This document shows, in pieces, positions 8,955-19,311 of a DNA stretch of 64,000 nt. The notes under the pieces are model-generated. The model had not been told where the DNA came from. It saw only the letters and a program-made list of their open reading frames with translations, and made no database searches. Both the position numbers and the translations under genes were made by a program. Each line of letters opens with the position of its first letter. Position 1 is the first letter of the stretch. Source of the stretch: Branchipolynoe longqiensis (Eukaryota > Annelida > Polychaeta > Phyllodocida > Polynoidae); contig CM059203.1 in NCBI GenBank assembly GCA_030323885.1, positions 1,550,001-1,614,000 of the forward strand, in the 5' to 3' direction.

Positions 8955-11175
8955 GTATCTCTTGACTTGGACAGCCCTTGTTGTTATCGAGTTTGGCGCG
9001 TAGAACTGCTCCTGAAAGCTCTTTTGCTCCCTTCTCAGCTGAGACCTTTCTGTAAGAGAACAGAGTATGAAAAGGTTTAGCCCTACAGCAGAGCAAACCC
9101 TCCGGGTCAGCTTCTAAAATCCTGGTGTTGCTAGCACTGTCGTCGAGGCGGCTCAGGGAGTCACAGATCACATTATCCTTACTACGAATGTAAACAGACT
9201 TGAACTCGAAATTCCTGCTCACCGCCATCCAAAACAATCTCCTGAGATAATACATGATCCCGCCAGATCTTGATCTGCCTGTGCTCAGGGCAGCCTGAAC
9301 GACAGCACTATCAGTAACCATCACAACAGTTGCATCAGCCCACTTGTGTGACCACCTCTCGCAGGCGGCATAGACCGCCGCCATCTCCCTAATATTTATA
9401 TGGGAGGCAGCTACATGGCCCTCGGAACTAACGTGATGGTGACCCACATAGCCAGCGAGCAATCTATCGTCGGCCTCAACAAAAGAGCCGACCAGCCAGT
9501 CGTTAGCGTGAAGAGCACCCAGACCCCATCCCGACGCATCACTGTAGGAGGCAATGAGGGGGGCAAACCGACCCAGAATTTTTGCCTTGCCATTAAACTG
9601 GGCGGAAAAATTGATCCACCATTCGAGATCTTCGCGTACCCCCTTAGTTAGCCTAACCCTATGGTGGCCCTCCTTGAGTGCTGCTGACATATCAAATATC
9701 CTCCTAGTAAAGGTTCGCCCGCCCCTGATCACCTTTGCACAGTGGGCTAGGATTCCCCCGACCTGTTCGAGATCCCTCTTTGAAGCTTTCTTCCGATCCC
9801 TCATTGTTACAAGTGTCCGTCTCATTTTATCCAACTTATCTATCGGAAGGGTGAGCTCCAAATTGTCCGAATCAATGATGATTCCCAGGAACCGAACTCT
9901 CCGTCCCGCCTTGCTCACCTTCCTATAGCTGACATAAAATCCCAACCTGCGGATAATGCCTAGCACTAACCTCTGGGCCCTCATGGCCTCAAACTCACTC
10001 TGACCTAAGACACAAAAATCATCGAGGTAATTAATGACTTGAGTAACGCCCTCCCTTACCGCACATCTTACAATAAAGTCTGATATTTTAGAAAATATGT
10101 AAGGGCTAGAGGAAAGGCCCATGCTAAGCCTATTGTCCAGGTAATAGGCTCCGTAGGGATGAATGGAGACCGCTCTATAAGCATCCTTAATGTCTATGGT
10201 GGATAGAAAATCATATCTCTCCATGCAATCAGTAACGTTATCAATGCTTTTATAGCTGAAGGTCGTGGCTATGCCCTGTGTGTAGTGGTTGACAGAATTC
10301 CCTTTCGGCCTGCTACAGTCGACGACGGTTCTACCACCGCCATCGTCTTTCGGTACGACAAAGACCGAATGTGTGCACTGAGGCTTGTCACGGACCCTGG
10401 ATATATTACCGTCGGCTAGCTCTGCGTGAAACTTCTCAAAAATTATCTCGCTCTCCCAGTTGTTCCTAGCCTTCCTCTCCCTGGTGCTATAGGAGGTAAC
10501 ACACTCATCATTGATTACCCTGAACCCGAAGACCACTCCTAGCAATATAAATATAGCGTCGGGATCGTTATCCCCCCTGAAGAATAGCTCTACAACAAAT
10601 CTACAAGGCTTCAGCTGGGAGCGGTTTGAATCAATAAAGTGGGTACAGTCACAATTGCCCTCAAAACATGATTGATATACTTCAAATTGGAATTTGTCAG
10701 CGTCTATCTGCTCGGAAAGCGAGACCAATATATGATCTTCCACATCCCGAATGTGTAAACGACCATCGGCATCCTTTATATTAACAGTGCCCCATAATGT
10801 AAGTTCCTCAACCCCTCCCTCCTGTACATTGGAAGAAAAACTATTAGTAATGGTATCGATGGGCCCGATTTGGTCGCTGCGACCATCGGCTATAGTGTCA
10901 ATCACCCCTCCGTCTGCAATGTCATTATTGACCACCATGTCCTCCTTAAGGTCCACTCGTATCTCCCCGTCATGAACGGTGCCGCCGCTCTCCGCGGCGA
11001 TGTCGGTCGATGTATATGTGTCCTCGCATGAGTTGCTGCTCCTACGTTCGGCAACCTCTCCGTTGACAGTCTCCCTGTCAACATCGACCCCCTTAATGAC
11101 AGTCTCCCTGTCAACCGAGTCCCCGATCACAACACCTATCTTATGTCGGCTCGAGGGCTCGTGCTCCGCTGCCAC
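8932..11175 (-). CDS. Reverse transcriptase-RNase H of Ngaro copy 2
   Basis: A 747-residue frame. Residues to about 280 form an acidic, poorly conserved N-terminal region. RT follows: HSVFVVPKDDGG, TVVDCSRPKGN, motif A STIDIKDAYRAV, RLSMGLSSSPY and the catalytic YLDD (INYLDDFCVLG). RNase H is marked by YSDASGWGLGA, a Glu in HINIREMAAV, VTDS, and the end DNVICDSLSRL. Compared with copy 1, 16 residues are missing in frame between motif A and the GAYYLDNRL segment (junction near 10155). This may cripple polymerase activity although the frame is open. It starts about 40 bases after the gag stop and overlaps the YR gene by 23 bases. Confidence 0.88.
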   Translation of the reverse strand: MAAEHEPSSRHKIGVVIGDSVDRETVIKGVDVDRETVNGEVAERRSSNSCEDTYTSTDIAAESGGTVHDGEIRVDLKEDMVVNNDIADGGVIDTIADGRSDQIGPIDTITNSFSSNVQEGGVEELTLWGTVNIKDADGRLHIRDVEDHILVSLSEQIDADKFQFEVYQSCFEGNCDCTHFIDSNRSQLKPCRFVVELFFRGDNDPDAIFILLGVVFGFRVINDECVTSYSTRERKARNNWESEIIFEKFHAELADGNISRVRDKPQCTHSVFVVPKDDGGGRTVVDCSRPKGNSVNHYTQGIATTFSYKSIDNVTDCMERYDFLSTIDIKDAYRAVSIHPYGAYYLDNRLSMGLSSSPYIFSKISDFIVRCAVREGVTQVINYLDDFCVLGQSEFEAMRAQRLVLGIIRRLGFYVSYRKVSKAGRRVRFLGIIIDSDNLELTLPIDKLDKMRRTLVTMRDRKKASKRDLEQVGGILAHCAKVIRGGRTFTRRIFDMSAALKEGHHRVRLTKGVREDLEWWINFSAQFNGKAKILGRFAPLIASYSDASGWGLGALHANDWLVGSFVEADDRLLAGYVGHHHVSSEGHVAASHINIREMAAVYAACERWSHKWADATVVMVTDSAVVQAALSTGRSRSGGIMYYLRRLFWMAVSRNFEFKSVYIRSKDNVICDSLSRLDDSASNTRILEADPEGLLCCRAKPFHTLFSYRKVSAEKGAKELSGAVLRAKLDNNKGCPSQEILGLCGDF

Positions 11176-11217
11176 AGAACTTGCCCAGGCAAGTCTTGCG
11201 AACTCTTCGCCACAAAG

Positions 11218-12243
11218 TCACTCTTTGCACTTATAGCGTTTGTGCCCTTTTCCGCCGCACTTCGAGCAGGTGTACCTGAACCTACACTCGTCTTCCTTGC
11301 GGTCGCATCCAGCGTCTGAGTTCCAGGCATAGCAGGAGCGCTTCCCAGGTCCCGCAGGTGATTTTCTCCTGGATGCCGTTGAAGTTCCGTAGCCGCTCTT
11401 CCGTTGCCTACGGTTCTGGTCACTGTAGTGTGACATACTTTCGCTTTGGTATTTCGACGCGAACGCAGCGAACCCCAATGTCTCCGCCAACTTCCTGATC
11501 TCCAAATGGTACTCGACATGAGCTAAGTCCTTGTAGTGATCATCCCGCGCGCGATTGGTGACGAACTTCAGATGTTGCAAGAACGCCTTATAGTCTTGGA
11601 CGGATAGGTCCGGTAAGGTAAGGCACCAGGAGGCGCTAGCGTTAATCAGTTCGTAACCGTTTAGCTTCCTCAAGTCCTTCCCCCCCAAAGTGTGTTTCTT
11701 GAGAGACCACTTACTCCGTCTTCGTCTGGACGCGCTGCTATCACTCCGCGATCGTGTCGTCCGGCGTCGTCGTCCGGCGTCCCTTGAGCGTCTACGCGAA
11801 CGGCCATATGAGGAATGGCCGTCGTCTTTGTTGTCCCTCGTCTTCACTTCCGATCTTGTATCATCCGGAGCTGCACGAATTATCTTAGCCAATTCGCACC
11901 TATCCGTGTTGTCTTCTCGCTGAGGATCATCCCGGGCCAGTGGTCGACCGGATCTCCTCCTGTCCCTCTCTATTTCCAGCCCCCGCAACCTGTCCTGTAA
12001 GTCTTGCAGTCTCAGCTCTGCCTCCAGCTCAGCGATTGCTTTCTTCACAGCTTCCTCCTTGTCGTCGTACGAAAAGTCCGAGACCGATGTCGTATCTTGG
12101 ACTGAATCGTCTTTCGTCTTCGCCGTGGCCATCTTGGTCGTACTTCGTGTACGGACTGTGACGCGATCCCTCCGGTCTTCACACGCCTCCTTGTCGTTTT
12201 TCCTGTGGTTGAAGCCGCAATCACTACAGTAGGGTAGCGGCAT
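11218..12243 (-). CDS. Gag-like protein of Ngaro copy 2
   Basis: 341 residues, colinear with the gag of copy 1. It shares the N-terminal MPLPYCSDCGFNH motif, the Arg/Ser-rich basic stretch SDSSASRRRRSKWSLKK, the conserved LNGYELINASASWCL block, and C-terminal Cys clusters. The CCHC knuckle CSKCGGKGHKRYKC is intact. In the preceding CCCH-like finger, the last ligand, His in copy 1, is Tyr here (CRFRYTC). The probable role is nucleocapsid-like RNA binding. It is first in the transcript, with the leader repeat array directly upstream. Confidence 0.85.
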   Translation of the reverse strand: MPLPYCSDCGFNHRKNDKEACEDRRDRVTVRTRSTTKMATAKTKDDSVQDTTSVSDFSYDDKEEAVKKAIAELEAELRLQDLQDRLRGLEIERDRRRSGRPLARDDPQREDNTDRCELAKIIRAAPDDTRSEVKTRDNKDDGHSSYGRSRRRSRDAGRRRRTTRSRSDSSASRRRRSKWSLKKHTLGGKDLRKLNGYELINASASWCLTLPDLSVQDYKAFLQHLKFVTNRARDDHYKDLAHVEYHLEIRKLAETLGFAAFASKYQSESMSHYSDQNRRQRKSGYGTSTASRRKSPAGPGKRSCYAWNSDAGCDRKEDECRFRYTCSKCGGKGHKRYKCKE

Positions 12244-12249
12244 CCCACT

Positions 12250-12950
12250 AGATCGTCCGTTTAGGCAAAGTTTTCCATGGTCGTCCGTTGGCCCGATAGG
12301 TCGATCCGTCCGTCGTCCGTTGGCCCGTAATTACTTGCAAATTGATCAAGTCGTCCGTTGGCCCGTTGGTTCACACATATTTTCCACCCGTCGTCCGCTG
12401 TCCCTGTTGAAATCGCCGTGAGTATCGATGGTTTAACGTCAAGCAGTCTGTCTGGCAATCGACAACATGGAAATATTATCGAACCGTCGTCCGCTGTCCC
12501 TGTAGAAATATCGCTGCGTTTGGACAGTTTAATCGTCCGTACTTGTAAAATCGAACGAGTCGTCCGTTGGCCCGATCGGGCGATTTGTCTGAACGACCGT
12601 TAAGAACTGGCTAGTTTAAATCTGTACGAAAAATCGACAAGATTCAAATCGCTCGTCCATATTATTATGCCTCCAAGTAACATGAACGACCGATATTGTC
12701 GTCAATTGGCCCGAGTATGCAGTTCCTAACGATCGATAAGTATCTGAGCAAAGCGTTTTAACGGCGATCAGTCTATTTGAAATTCGACAACATGGAAATA
12801 ATTTTCACCAGTCGTCCGCTGTCCCTGTAGAAATAAGGTTCATTATGTGCACGATACCGTTATTCTTTGATCAGGAACGATCGTCCTTGTTATTCGCTGT
12901 CCCTTGGTAGAATTCAAGAATCAGCTGAAGTCGTCCGTTGGCCCAGGTAA
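12250..12950 (-). repeat. Leader array of a 16-base repeat (copy 2)
   Basis: About ten copies of the unit, in two flavours on the plus strand: GTCGTCCGTTGGCCCG (about 12279, 12311, 12350, 12559, 12930) and GTCGTCCGCTGTCCCTG (about 12390, 12486, 12811), plus weaker ones near 12251 and 12698. The second flavour is regularly followed by TAGAAAT or TTGAAAT. The array occupies the 5' leader of the minus-strand transcript between A1 and gag, as in copy 1. Confidence 0.88.
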
Positions 12951-13012
12951 AACAACAGGTAACGCAGGTAAACAAAGGCAGCACAGGTAGCAGGTAGACT
13001 GTGATCCTTTCT

Positions 13013-13184
13013 AAGCAAAAAACGGGAGGCAAGTGACGATTCAAACCAGACCGGGCCGCGTCGAGCCCCACAGCAAGGCAGCAGGGGACAGCGGACGACG
13101 GCGATTGGACAATATTCAGTCGAGTAGAATCGACACTAATAAATAATAAATAATTCTCCGAGCGTTTATATGTATATAATAGAT

Positions 13185-13198
<14 letters not shown>
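13013..13198 (-). repeat. A1 terminal repeat of Ngaro copy 2
   Basis: It matches A2 at 7791-7974 with few differences and marks the 5' end of the element on the minus strand. Its outer end merges with a TA microsatellite (13190-13220), so the exact insertion point is hidden. Confidence 0.9.
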
Positions 13199-13223
<25 letters not shown>

Positions 13224-13670
13224 TATGCAAACAATATATCTAAATGATGTACAACAGTCCCCACAGGACCTCCCCCAGTGGCAAGTGGAAGTATATGAGT
13301 GGGCCACAGACCAGCATATACCCCCATGGTTGACTGCAGGTTCCTCTATTGTTTGGTATTAATGGCTATACCAACACAGTACTATCATGGACTGTTCTGT
13401 CCTGTAGCCATGTGTTGTAACTACTGAATTATTTCCTAATATTCACTGTTAATTTACTCAATCCGGTCCCAATTAAATGTTCTATGGATATCCAAGAAAT
13501 TAGATATAATTTTTGGCTTTCTAGTGATGTATTCCAATATGAAAACTTCCCAAAACTCAGTGTTCCACAACCATATTTGTGAACCTGCACCTTAATGCTA
13601 TATGAAAATTGACCTTAGAAATAGCACCGGGGCTCGAATGAGGTATTTAACCACCATAGCCCGATCGAGG
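13199..13670. other. Unassigned flank
   Basis: A short TA run is followed by ordinary AT-rich sequence. I see no coding frame of note, no repeat shared with the rest of the window and no RNA gene. Confidence 0.6.
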
Positions 13671-13689
13671 TAAGCTCTCCAACCTGTTT

Positions 13690-14405
13690 ACTGGTCTGGG
13701 AAAGATTAATGTTGAAGCGAGAATTCATGTTGATAAGAATTGGGAGGGTCATCATGAGAAGGCTTTTCAGAAATTAAAGACAATGATTATGCGTGCACCC
13801 ATTCTGCATTTCTATGATGTTGAGAAGGTGATAACATTGCAGGTTGACGCCTCCAAATCGGGGCTGGGAGCAGCATTGTTGCAGGAGGGTCATCCAATTG
13901 CCATGGCTTCGAAAGCCCTGGATGATACGCAAAGCAGCTATGCCGTAATAGAGAAAGAGCTTTTGGCGATCTGTTTCAGTTGTACGAAATTCCACAATTA
14001 CATTTTCGGGAAAAAAGTAAAGGTAGAAACCGACCACAAGCCGCTAGTAGCTATAGTGGATAAGCCTCTTCATCAACTTTCTGCTCGCATGCAACGCATG
14101 TGGATGAGATTACAAAATTATGATTTGGAGTTGGTATATGTCAAAGGCAGTGAAATGTTCGTTGCAGATGCGCTGTCCAGAGATCACACCACCAAGATCG
14201 AACCACATGAGCTGTTCGACATGGAAATCAGCGTGGCCGTGGTAGAGGTGGTACAAGGGTGTTTACAAGACATTAGGTCAGAAACGGCAGCAGATCTCGT
14301 GCTGAAAGACGTACAGCGAATGGTTGACAACGGGTGGCCTGAAGATAAGAAACTAATACAGGAATGCACTACACCATTTCACACGTTTCGGCACGATCTA
14401 ACATG
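13690..14405 (+). pseudogene. Gypsy pol fragment: RT end and RNase H
   Basis: The frame encodes the RT connection (HEKAFQKLKTMIMRAPI), then RNase H with LQVDASKSGLGAALLQ, the Glu in YAVIEKELLAI and ETDHKPLVAI, and the end VADALSRDHT. It is closely related to the Gypsy at 30193-34994. A stop codon (TGA at 14404-14406) follows HTFRHDLT, where the intact relative reads through towards integrase. Confidence 0.85.
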
Positions 14406-15073
14406 ACAGGGAGATCTGTTGCTGAAGGGAGATAGGATAATCATATACAAAAAAGTGCATAAAACAATACTTGAAAAATTGCACGAAACACATCAAGGGA
14501 TAATTAAGAGTAAGTGGTTAGCAAGAGAGCATGTGTTTTAGCCAGGGATGCAGACCCAGTTAGAAGATGTAATTCAGAGATGTGGTTTGTGTCAGAAATC
14601 CAGAAACAAACAACATAGTGAGCCACTAACACCTCATGATATACCATGCATTCCATTCAACAAAGTAGGGGCAGATTTGTTTCAAATAGGGGACCAACAC
14701 TATTTAATATTGGTAGACTACTTTTCGAAATACCCAAAGGTGATCGAATTACAATCGGCGACCAGTAAGGCGGTCATTCTAGTGATGAAGCAAACGTTTC
14801 GGAGGCATGGAATCCCAGCGGTAGTAGTATCGGACAATGGGCCGCAATTTGCCAGCGCAGAATACAGGGAAATTTGCACGGGAGTATGGGTTCGAGTTGA
14901 GATTTTCGAGTCCACATTACCCACAGAGTAATGGCCAGGCAGAAAGACACATTCAGATGGTAAACACAATGATAAAGAAAGCTAGACAGGAATCACAAGA
15001 TTATAATTTATTTCTGTTAAATTTCCGAAACACGCCTCTTATTGGGTTGGATGCATCACCCACGTCATTATGA
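14406..15073 (+). pseudogene. Gypsy integrase fragment
   Basis: It contains the end of the HHCC zinc domain (CGLCQKSRNK), then the DDE core: GADLFQIGDQHYLILVDY for the first Asp, SDNGPQFASAEY for the second, and SPHYPQSNGQAERHIQ for the Glu. Frameshifts near 14880 and an in-frame stop near 14539 break it. The C-terminal part after 15073 is degraded. Confidence 0.85.
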
Positions 15074-15572
15074 GATACACAGTCGAAACAATGTCATACT
15101 AAAAATAAATCAGAGGCATATATTTCTGACGCATGAGACAGGGAATCAGCATGTACAGAGAACAGGAAACCGAAACCCAGACACTCAGCAACCCAGAAAC
15201 ACGATTACCACAAACAACAGACCAGCTAACTGTGTAACTTGGCACTGGAGAGAAGTAAGGCTGGTGAGGAGATTAGGTTATCAGTAAGCATGCTCATTAA
15301 ATTGTAATCATAGGCAGAGCAAGATATGTCACACGAAGTAGGTTATAAGAGTAATACGCTGTAGGCCGCCGATAAAGTTCACGTGATAAATGTTGGTTAG
15401 TCGTGTGTTAACTGCACGAGACTGTCAGCGACAGGACATGGAGGGCATGCCAAAAGTGCTGTAGCTGTTAGAGATAAGAACAGTATGCATGACTAGTATT
15501 GTGAGAACGTATGAATAAGCAGACAAAGAAGGAAATTGCATTGTAGTAAGATAAATTGTGGGATCTTACATT
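15074..15572 (+). other. Decayed Gypsy 3' region
   Basis: No gene is seen. From position and base composition it is the eroded integrase tail and 3' untranslated region of the Gypsy element. It is cut at 15572/15573 by the YR retrotransposon and presumably resumes at 23020. Confidence 0.55.
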
Positions 15573-15815
15573 GGTCGTAATGCTCGCATTATGTTTGATG
15601 TGTGGAGAGGAAGAGACCCTCCCCCCGCCCGCCGCCGTCGCGTAGCATTCGCACCTCCCCTGCCACCCGCCTCTCAGCCCTCGCCCTCACCCTTCCCCCG
15701 GCCCGCCGCTTTCTCACCTCCCCCGACCTCGCCGTCCCTTCCTCCCTTATAAGGCCGCCCGCCGGCCTCCCTCACTCACTCGCCATCCTGCCGTCCTCCT
15801 TTCTGCTCCAATTTC
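15573..15815 (+). repeat. A1 repeat (GC-rich YR element)
   Basis: It starts GGTCGTAATGCTCGCATTA and ends at TCTGCTCCAATTTC, and matches A2 almost base for base. A near-perfect palindrome (GTAATGC-TC-GCATTAT) lies at 15577-15592. Confidence 0.92.
15746..15754 (+). promoter_or_regulatory. TATA-like box in A1
   Basis: CTTATAAGG sits in a conserved block CTTATAAGGCCGCCCGCCGG that is retained in A2 (22644) and in the diverged solo copy (56095). Conservation in otherwise diverged repeats, plus the position upstream of the genes, suggests the core promoter of the element. Inference only. Confidence 0.5.
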
Positions 15816-16430
15816 GAAAGCCGACAACCCCACCAGCACCAGCACCACCACCACCGCCAGCCCTGACAGCCCCCACGATACCGCCTCCGGCCCCCAACCG
15901 GTCAACCACCGGCCAGCCCGGAGCACCGTCAACTCCCCAGGAGTGCGGCCCAAGCGCCACCTCGGCGCAGATCCGCCCAGCGCCACCACCTCAGCCAGGG
16001 ACCACCACCCCGCCCTTCAGGCTCTCAACACCTCCCGCCACCAGACGATCACCATCTCACCCCCGGCAACACCGCCTTTCTCTGCCCTCCCGACCCTCCG
16101 CCCCTCCGCCCCATCCCCCAGCCCCCCGACCCTCCCCCGCCCACTCCCTCCCCCACCCCGCAGGACTTCGCTGCCCCCCTCTCCCGACCCCACCGCACCT
16201 CCTCACCCTCCCCACCCGACCCCCTGCCCGCCATGGCCCACACCCTCGACGAGCCCACCGTCGACGTCCTCGACCCCCACCTCTAGGACACCCTTCCTGC
16301 GGCCCCACCCCCATCCAGTATCGCCCCACCATCCTCTCCACCTGGCCCCAAACCTCCGGCGAGGCGTGGGCCCGATACCCCACCTTCACCCGCACCTACA
16401 CCGCCCTCCGGGAAGCGGGCCTCCCTAATT
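15816..16430 (+). other. Pro/Ser/Thr-rich low-complexity region
   Basis: An extremely C-rich stretch open in several frames at once. Its translations are Pro-rich and carry no recognisable gag motif. It occupies the position of gag in relatives. Either gag has decayed or this region encodes a disordered protein. I see no basis to choose a frame. Confidence 0.5.
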
Positions 16431-18034
16431 TTGTGGCCGCCCGCATCAACCCTCCCCTCAGGCCTCCACATACCTGCCTGGCGTGCCCGCCTCCAGGGTT
16501 ACCCCGACCCCACCGTCCTCGACTTCCTCGAGTTCGGCTTCCCCTCAAACTACCCCGCCGCGACCCCTCCTCGCCCGACCTTTTCCAACTACCGTGAGCC
16601 CCCCGAAAACCTCCCTCACATCCGAGAGTTCTTCGACACAGAGCTGGCCCTCGGCGCCCTCATCGGCCCCTTCACCGTCCCTCCCTTCAGCCCGTGGACC
16701 CAGGTCTCCCCCATGATGACCCTCCCCAAGTCCGACTCGGGAAAGAGGCGGGTCATCGTGGACCTCTCCTACCCTCCAGGAGCGAGCGTCAACTCGGGCA
16801 TCCCCCGACGCGAGTTCCTCGGGAGACCCCACTCTTACAGGCTCCCCTCTGTCGCCGACGTTGGCCGCCGCCTCATCGACGAAGGCACCGGGGCCTAAGT
16901 CTGGTCGGCCGATATCTCCCGGGCCTACCGCCAGTTCTGTGCCGACCCGCTCTCCTGCCCTCTGTATGGCATCTGCCTCGACGGCAACACATACGTCGAC
17001 CTCCACTCCCCTTTGGCTGCCGCACCTCGGGCGCGGCGTGCGTCCGCGTCACCGCAGCCGTGGCCTGGATCATCCGGCGCGAGGGTTTCCACGCCCTCAT
17101 CTATGTCGACGATTTCATCGGGTACGAGGGCTTCTACCTGAGGGCGTGCCAGGCCTTTGACGCCTTCCTCGCCCTCGCCGCGGCCCTCGGCCTCGACGTG
17201 GCACCCGGGAAGTGTCATCCCCCTGCTGTCCGCCTCACGTGGCTCGGGTTCGCACTCGACAGCGAGGCGATGACCATCCGGGTCGCCCCCGACAAGATCC
17301 AGGCCCTGGTCGACGACTGCGAGGCTCGCATCGCCCGCAGCGCCCTCGGGAAACGCGATCTCCAAAGTCTCCTAGGCCGCCTCAATCACGTCAGCAGCTG
17401 CGTGACCCCCGGACGGAAATTTATGGCCCGGCTCCTCGGGGCGCTCCGCAGCTGCTTCAGGGCCGCCTCTCTTACCCTCGCCGACGACGCCCTCCGGGAC
17501 CTGAGGTGGTTCACCACCTATGACCGCGCCACCAACGGCCTCCACCTTCTCCGGGCCCCGGAGGGCCGCTGCCTGGTAGTTGAGTGCGACTCCTGCCTGA
17601 CGGGAGGGGGGGCCTACTCCTCTACCCACTTCTACGCCCGAGGGTACTCCCCGGGATTCCGAGGCCGCTTCCCCTCGATACACGAGCTCGAGGCGGTCAA
17701 CCTCGTCGTCGCCCTCCGCTTCCTCCAACCCGAGGACGTGGCAGGGGCGACGGTGGTCGTTAATACCGACAACATGGCCTCTGCCGTTGCGTTCGAGTCG
17801 GGGCACGCCCGAGACCCCACCCTCGGGACCTGCGCGAGGGAGCTGTGGCTTATGGCGACCTTCGAGCTCCGCATCACACGCAAGCCCGGGGCGGACCTCC
17901 TCCTCGCCGATGCCCTCAGCCGCACCCACCTCGCCGGCCCCTGGGCCGAGACGGCGCGGGCCGAGGTGGGTCGCCTCAGGCTCCAACCCGCCCACGCCTC
18001 TCATGACACCTTCCCCTTTCACCCCGGCCTGTAG
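16431..18034 (+). pseudogene. RT-RNase H of the GC-rich YR element
   Basis: First segment: a pre-RT block (LDFLEFGFPSNYP, PFSPWTQVSPMMTLPKSDSG, RRVIVDLSYPPGASVN) of the same type as the element at 25-30 kb. A TAA stop at 16896-16898 and a frame change follow. Second segment: RT with the catalytic YVDD (HALIYVDDFIGYE), thumb (KRDLQSLLGRLNHVSSCV), and RNase H elements (VECDSCLTGGGAY, a Glu in SIHELEAVNLV, VVNTDNMASA, DLLLADALSRTH). The coding order and motifs are those of DIRS/Ngaro-like RTs. The stop and frameshift make it a pseudogene. Confidence 0.85.
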
Positions 18035-18825
18035 GCTTCTCCTCCGCCGACGTCGCCGACGTCGCCCGCCTACGCCTAGCATCACTCGCCTCGGCCAGCT
18101 GGAGAAACCGCCGCCGTCAAGCCGAGGACTTTGTGGGATACATAGTCGCCCGAGGCCGGGACCCCCTCGCGCCGTCGGCCTTCGACGTCGCGTCCTACAC
18201 CGCCTCCCTCTACGCCCGCGCCCTTGCCCCCGCCTCCATCAAGAACGCGGTTTCGGGGGCGCGGTCCTGGGTGGAGGGGGCGGGGGGCCTCACCTCGGGC
18301 TTCGACTCCCGCCTCGCCAAAGACGTCGGTCGGGGGTGGGAACGCACGTCCACGCACGTCCCGCGTCAGGCCCCTCCCCTGACCCCACAGCACCTCGCCC
18401 GCGTCATCGCCCACCTCACGCGAGCGGGCCCCGCCTCGATCGTGCCTCGGGCCGCCCTCCTCCTTGGGTAGTTCGGGATGCTCCGGCAGTCCAACCTCCT
18501 GGCCCCAAGCCCCGAGGGTTGGGGCGGCCCCCACACCCTTACCCGCGCTGACGTCCGCCCCGCGCCCGGAGGCCTGCGGCTCCTCATCAGGATGTCGAAG
18601 ATCATCTCGGGCCCCTCGGGCGCGGTCGCCCTCTTCGTCCCTGCCACCCTCGGATCTGAACTCTGCCCCGTTGCAGCGTGGCAGACCGCCCTCGCCCAGT
18701 GCCCGGCGCCCCCCGATGCGCCGGCCTTCCTCATGCCCTCGGGCCGGCCCCTCGACCCACGCTCCCTCACCGCACTCCTGAGGGGCGCCCTGAAGGCCCA
18801 AGGAGTGCCCGCCTCCGAGACCTTC

Positions 18826-19125
18826 TAGTGTGGTATGTAATATAAGGACAACAGCTCCCGTAGGATTTTTGTGCTAAAATTGATTTTGTTTGCAGTTCTG
18901 GCTTCAATAGGGTTCAGGCTAACAGAAAATGATAGGGTCCAAATTTTCAGACCCCTCCCCCCTTCGTGGGGGGTCATTTCCATTTTGAGACCCCCCGCAA
19001 CTGGCCATTCACCTATCTCTGGAAGTTATTGACCGATTTTCATACTTGAAGTGTCAATTTGTAGGTTTTCAGGTATGCTGAGTTGATTTATGACACTTAC
19101 AAAGCAACTGGAAGTTTCCTTCTTG
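18826..19125 (+). repeat. Left terminal inverted repeat
   Basis: Reverse complement of 21745-22035 with few mismatches. A strong internal hairpin (CCCCCCTTCGTGGGGGG) lies near 18957-18973, and its partner sits in the right arm. Confidence 0.9.
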
Positions 19126-19311
19126 CACTTCTGGTCAGTATATAGGGTCTCGCTCCGTATCCTCACCATGTATGATCAGATTTTCACAATGTGTGAGACT
19201 TTTGTGAAGAACTCTGAGCTGATTCATTGCAAAGTTCCTCTGGGAGAGTTATTGAAGTATTTACTGGCAAAACTGGCAAATCCGACATAGAAATTCTGAA
19301 GAATCAGTACG

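Larger units (their letters stand above)
7698..13198 (-). mobile_element. Ngaro-type YR retrotransposon, copy 2 (near complete)
   Basis: Seen: on the minus strand the order is A1 (13198-13013), leader repeat array, gag, RT-RNase H, YR, B1 (8055-7975), A2 (7974-7791), B2 (7777-7698). A1 and A2 match, and B1 and B2 match. This A1 ... B1-A2-B2 arrangement is the split-direct-repeat structure known from Ngaro elements, which integrate through a tyrosine recombinase without a target-site duplication. All three genes are open frames. An in-frame 48-base deletion in RT and the loss of a zinc ligand in gag suggest that this copy may nevertheless not be autonomous. Length is about 5.5 kb. Confidence 0.92.

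Noticed and set aside
12250..12950. CRISPR-like array of short repeats
   Set aside because: The repeats vary, the spacers are irregular (15-150 bases) and contain shared motifs, the locus lies in a retrotransposon leader, and the organism is eukaryotic.
15602..16597. 331-residue Pro-rich protein
   Set aside because: The C-rich strand leaves all frames open, there is no motif, and the frame runs out of phase into the RT region. It may replace gag but cannot be supported.
16545..18085. Long minus-strand ORFs antisense to the RT gene
   Set aside because: Shadows of GC-rich coding sequence. Frames contain only Gly/Arg/Glu-rich composition and no domain.
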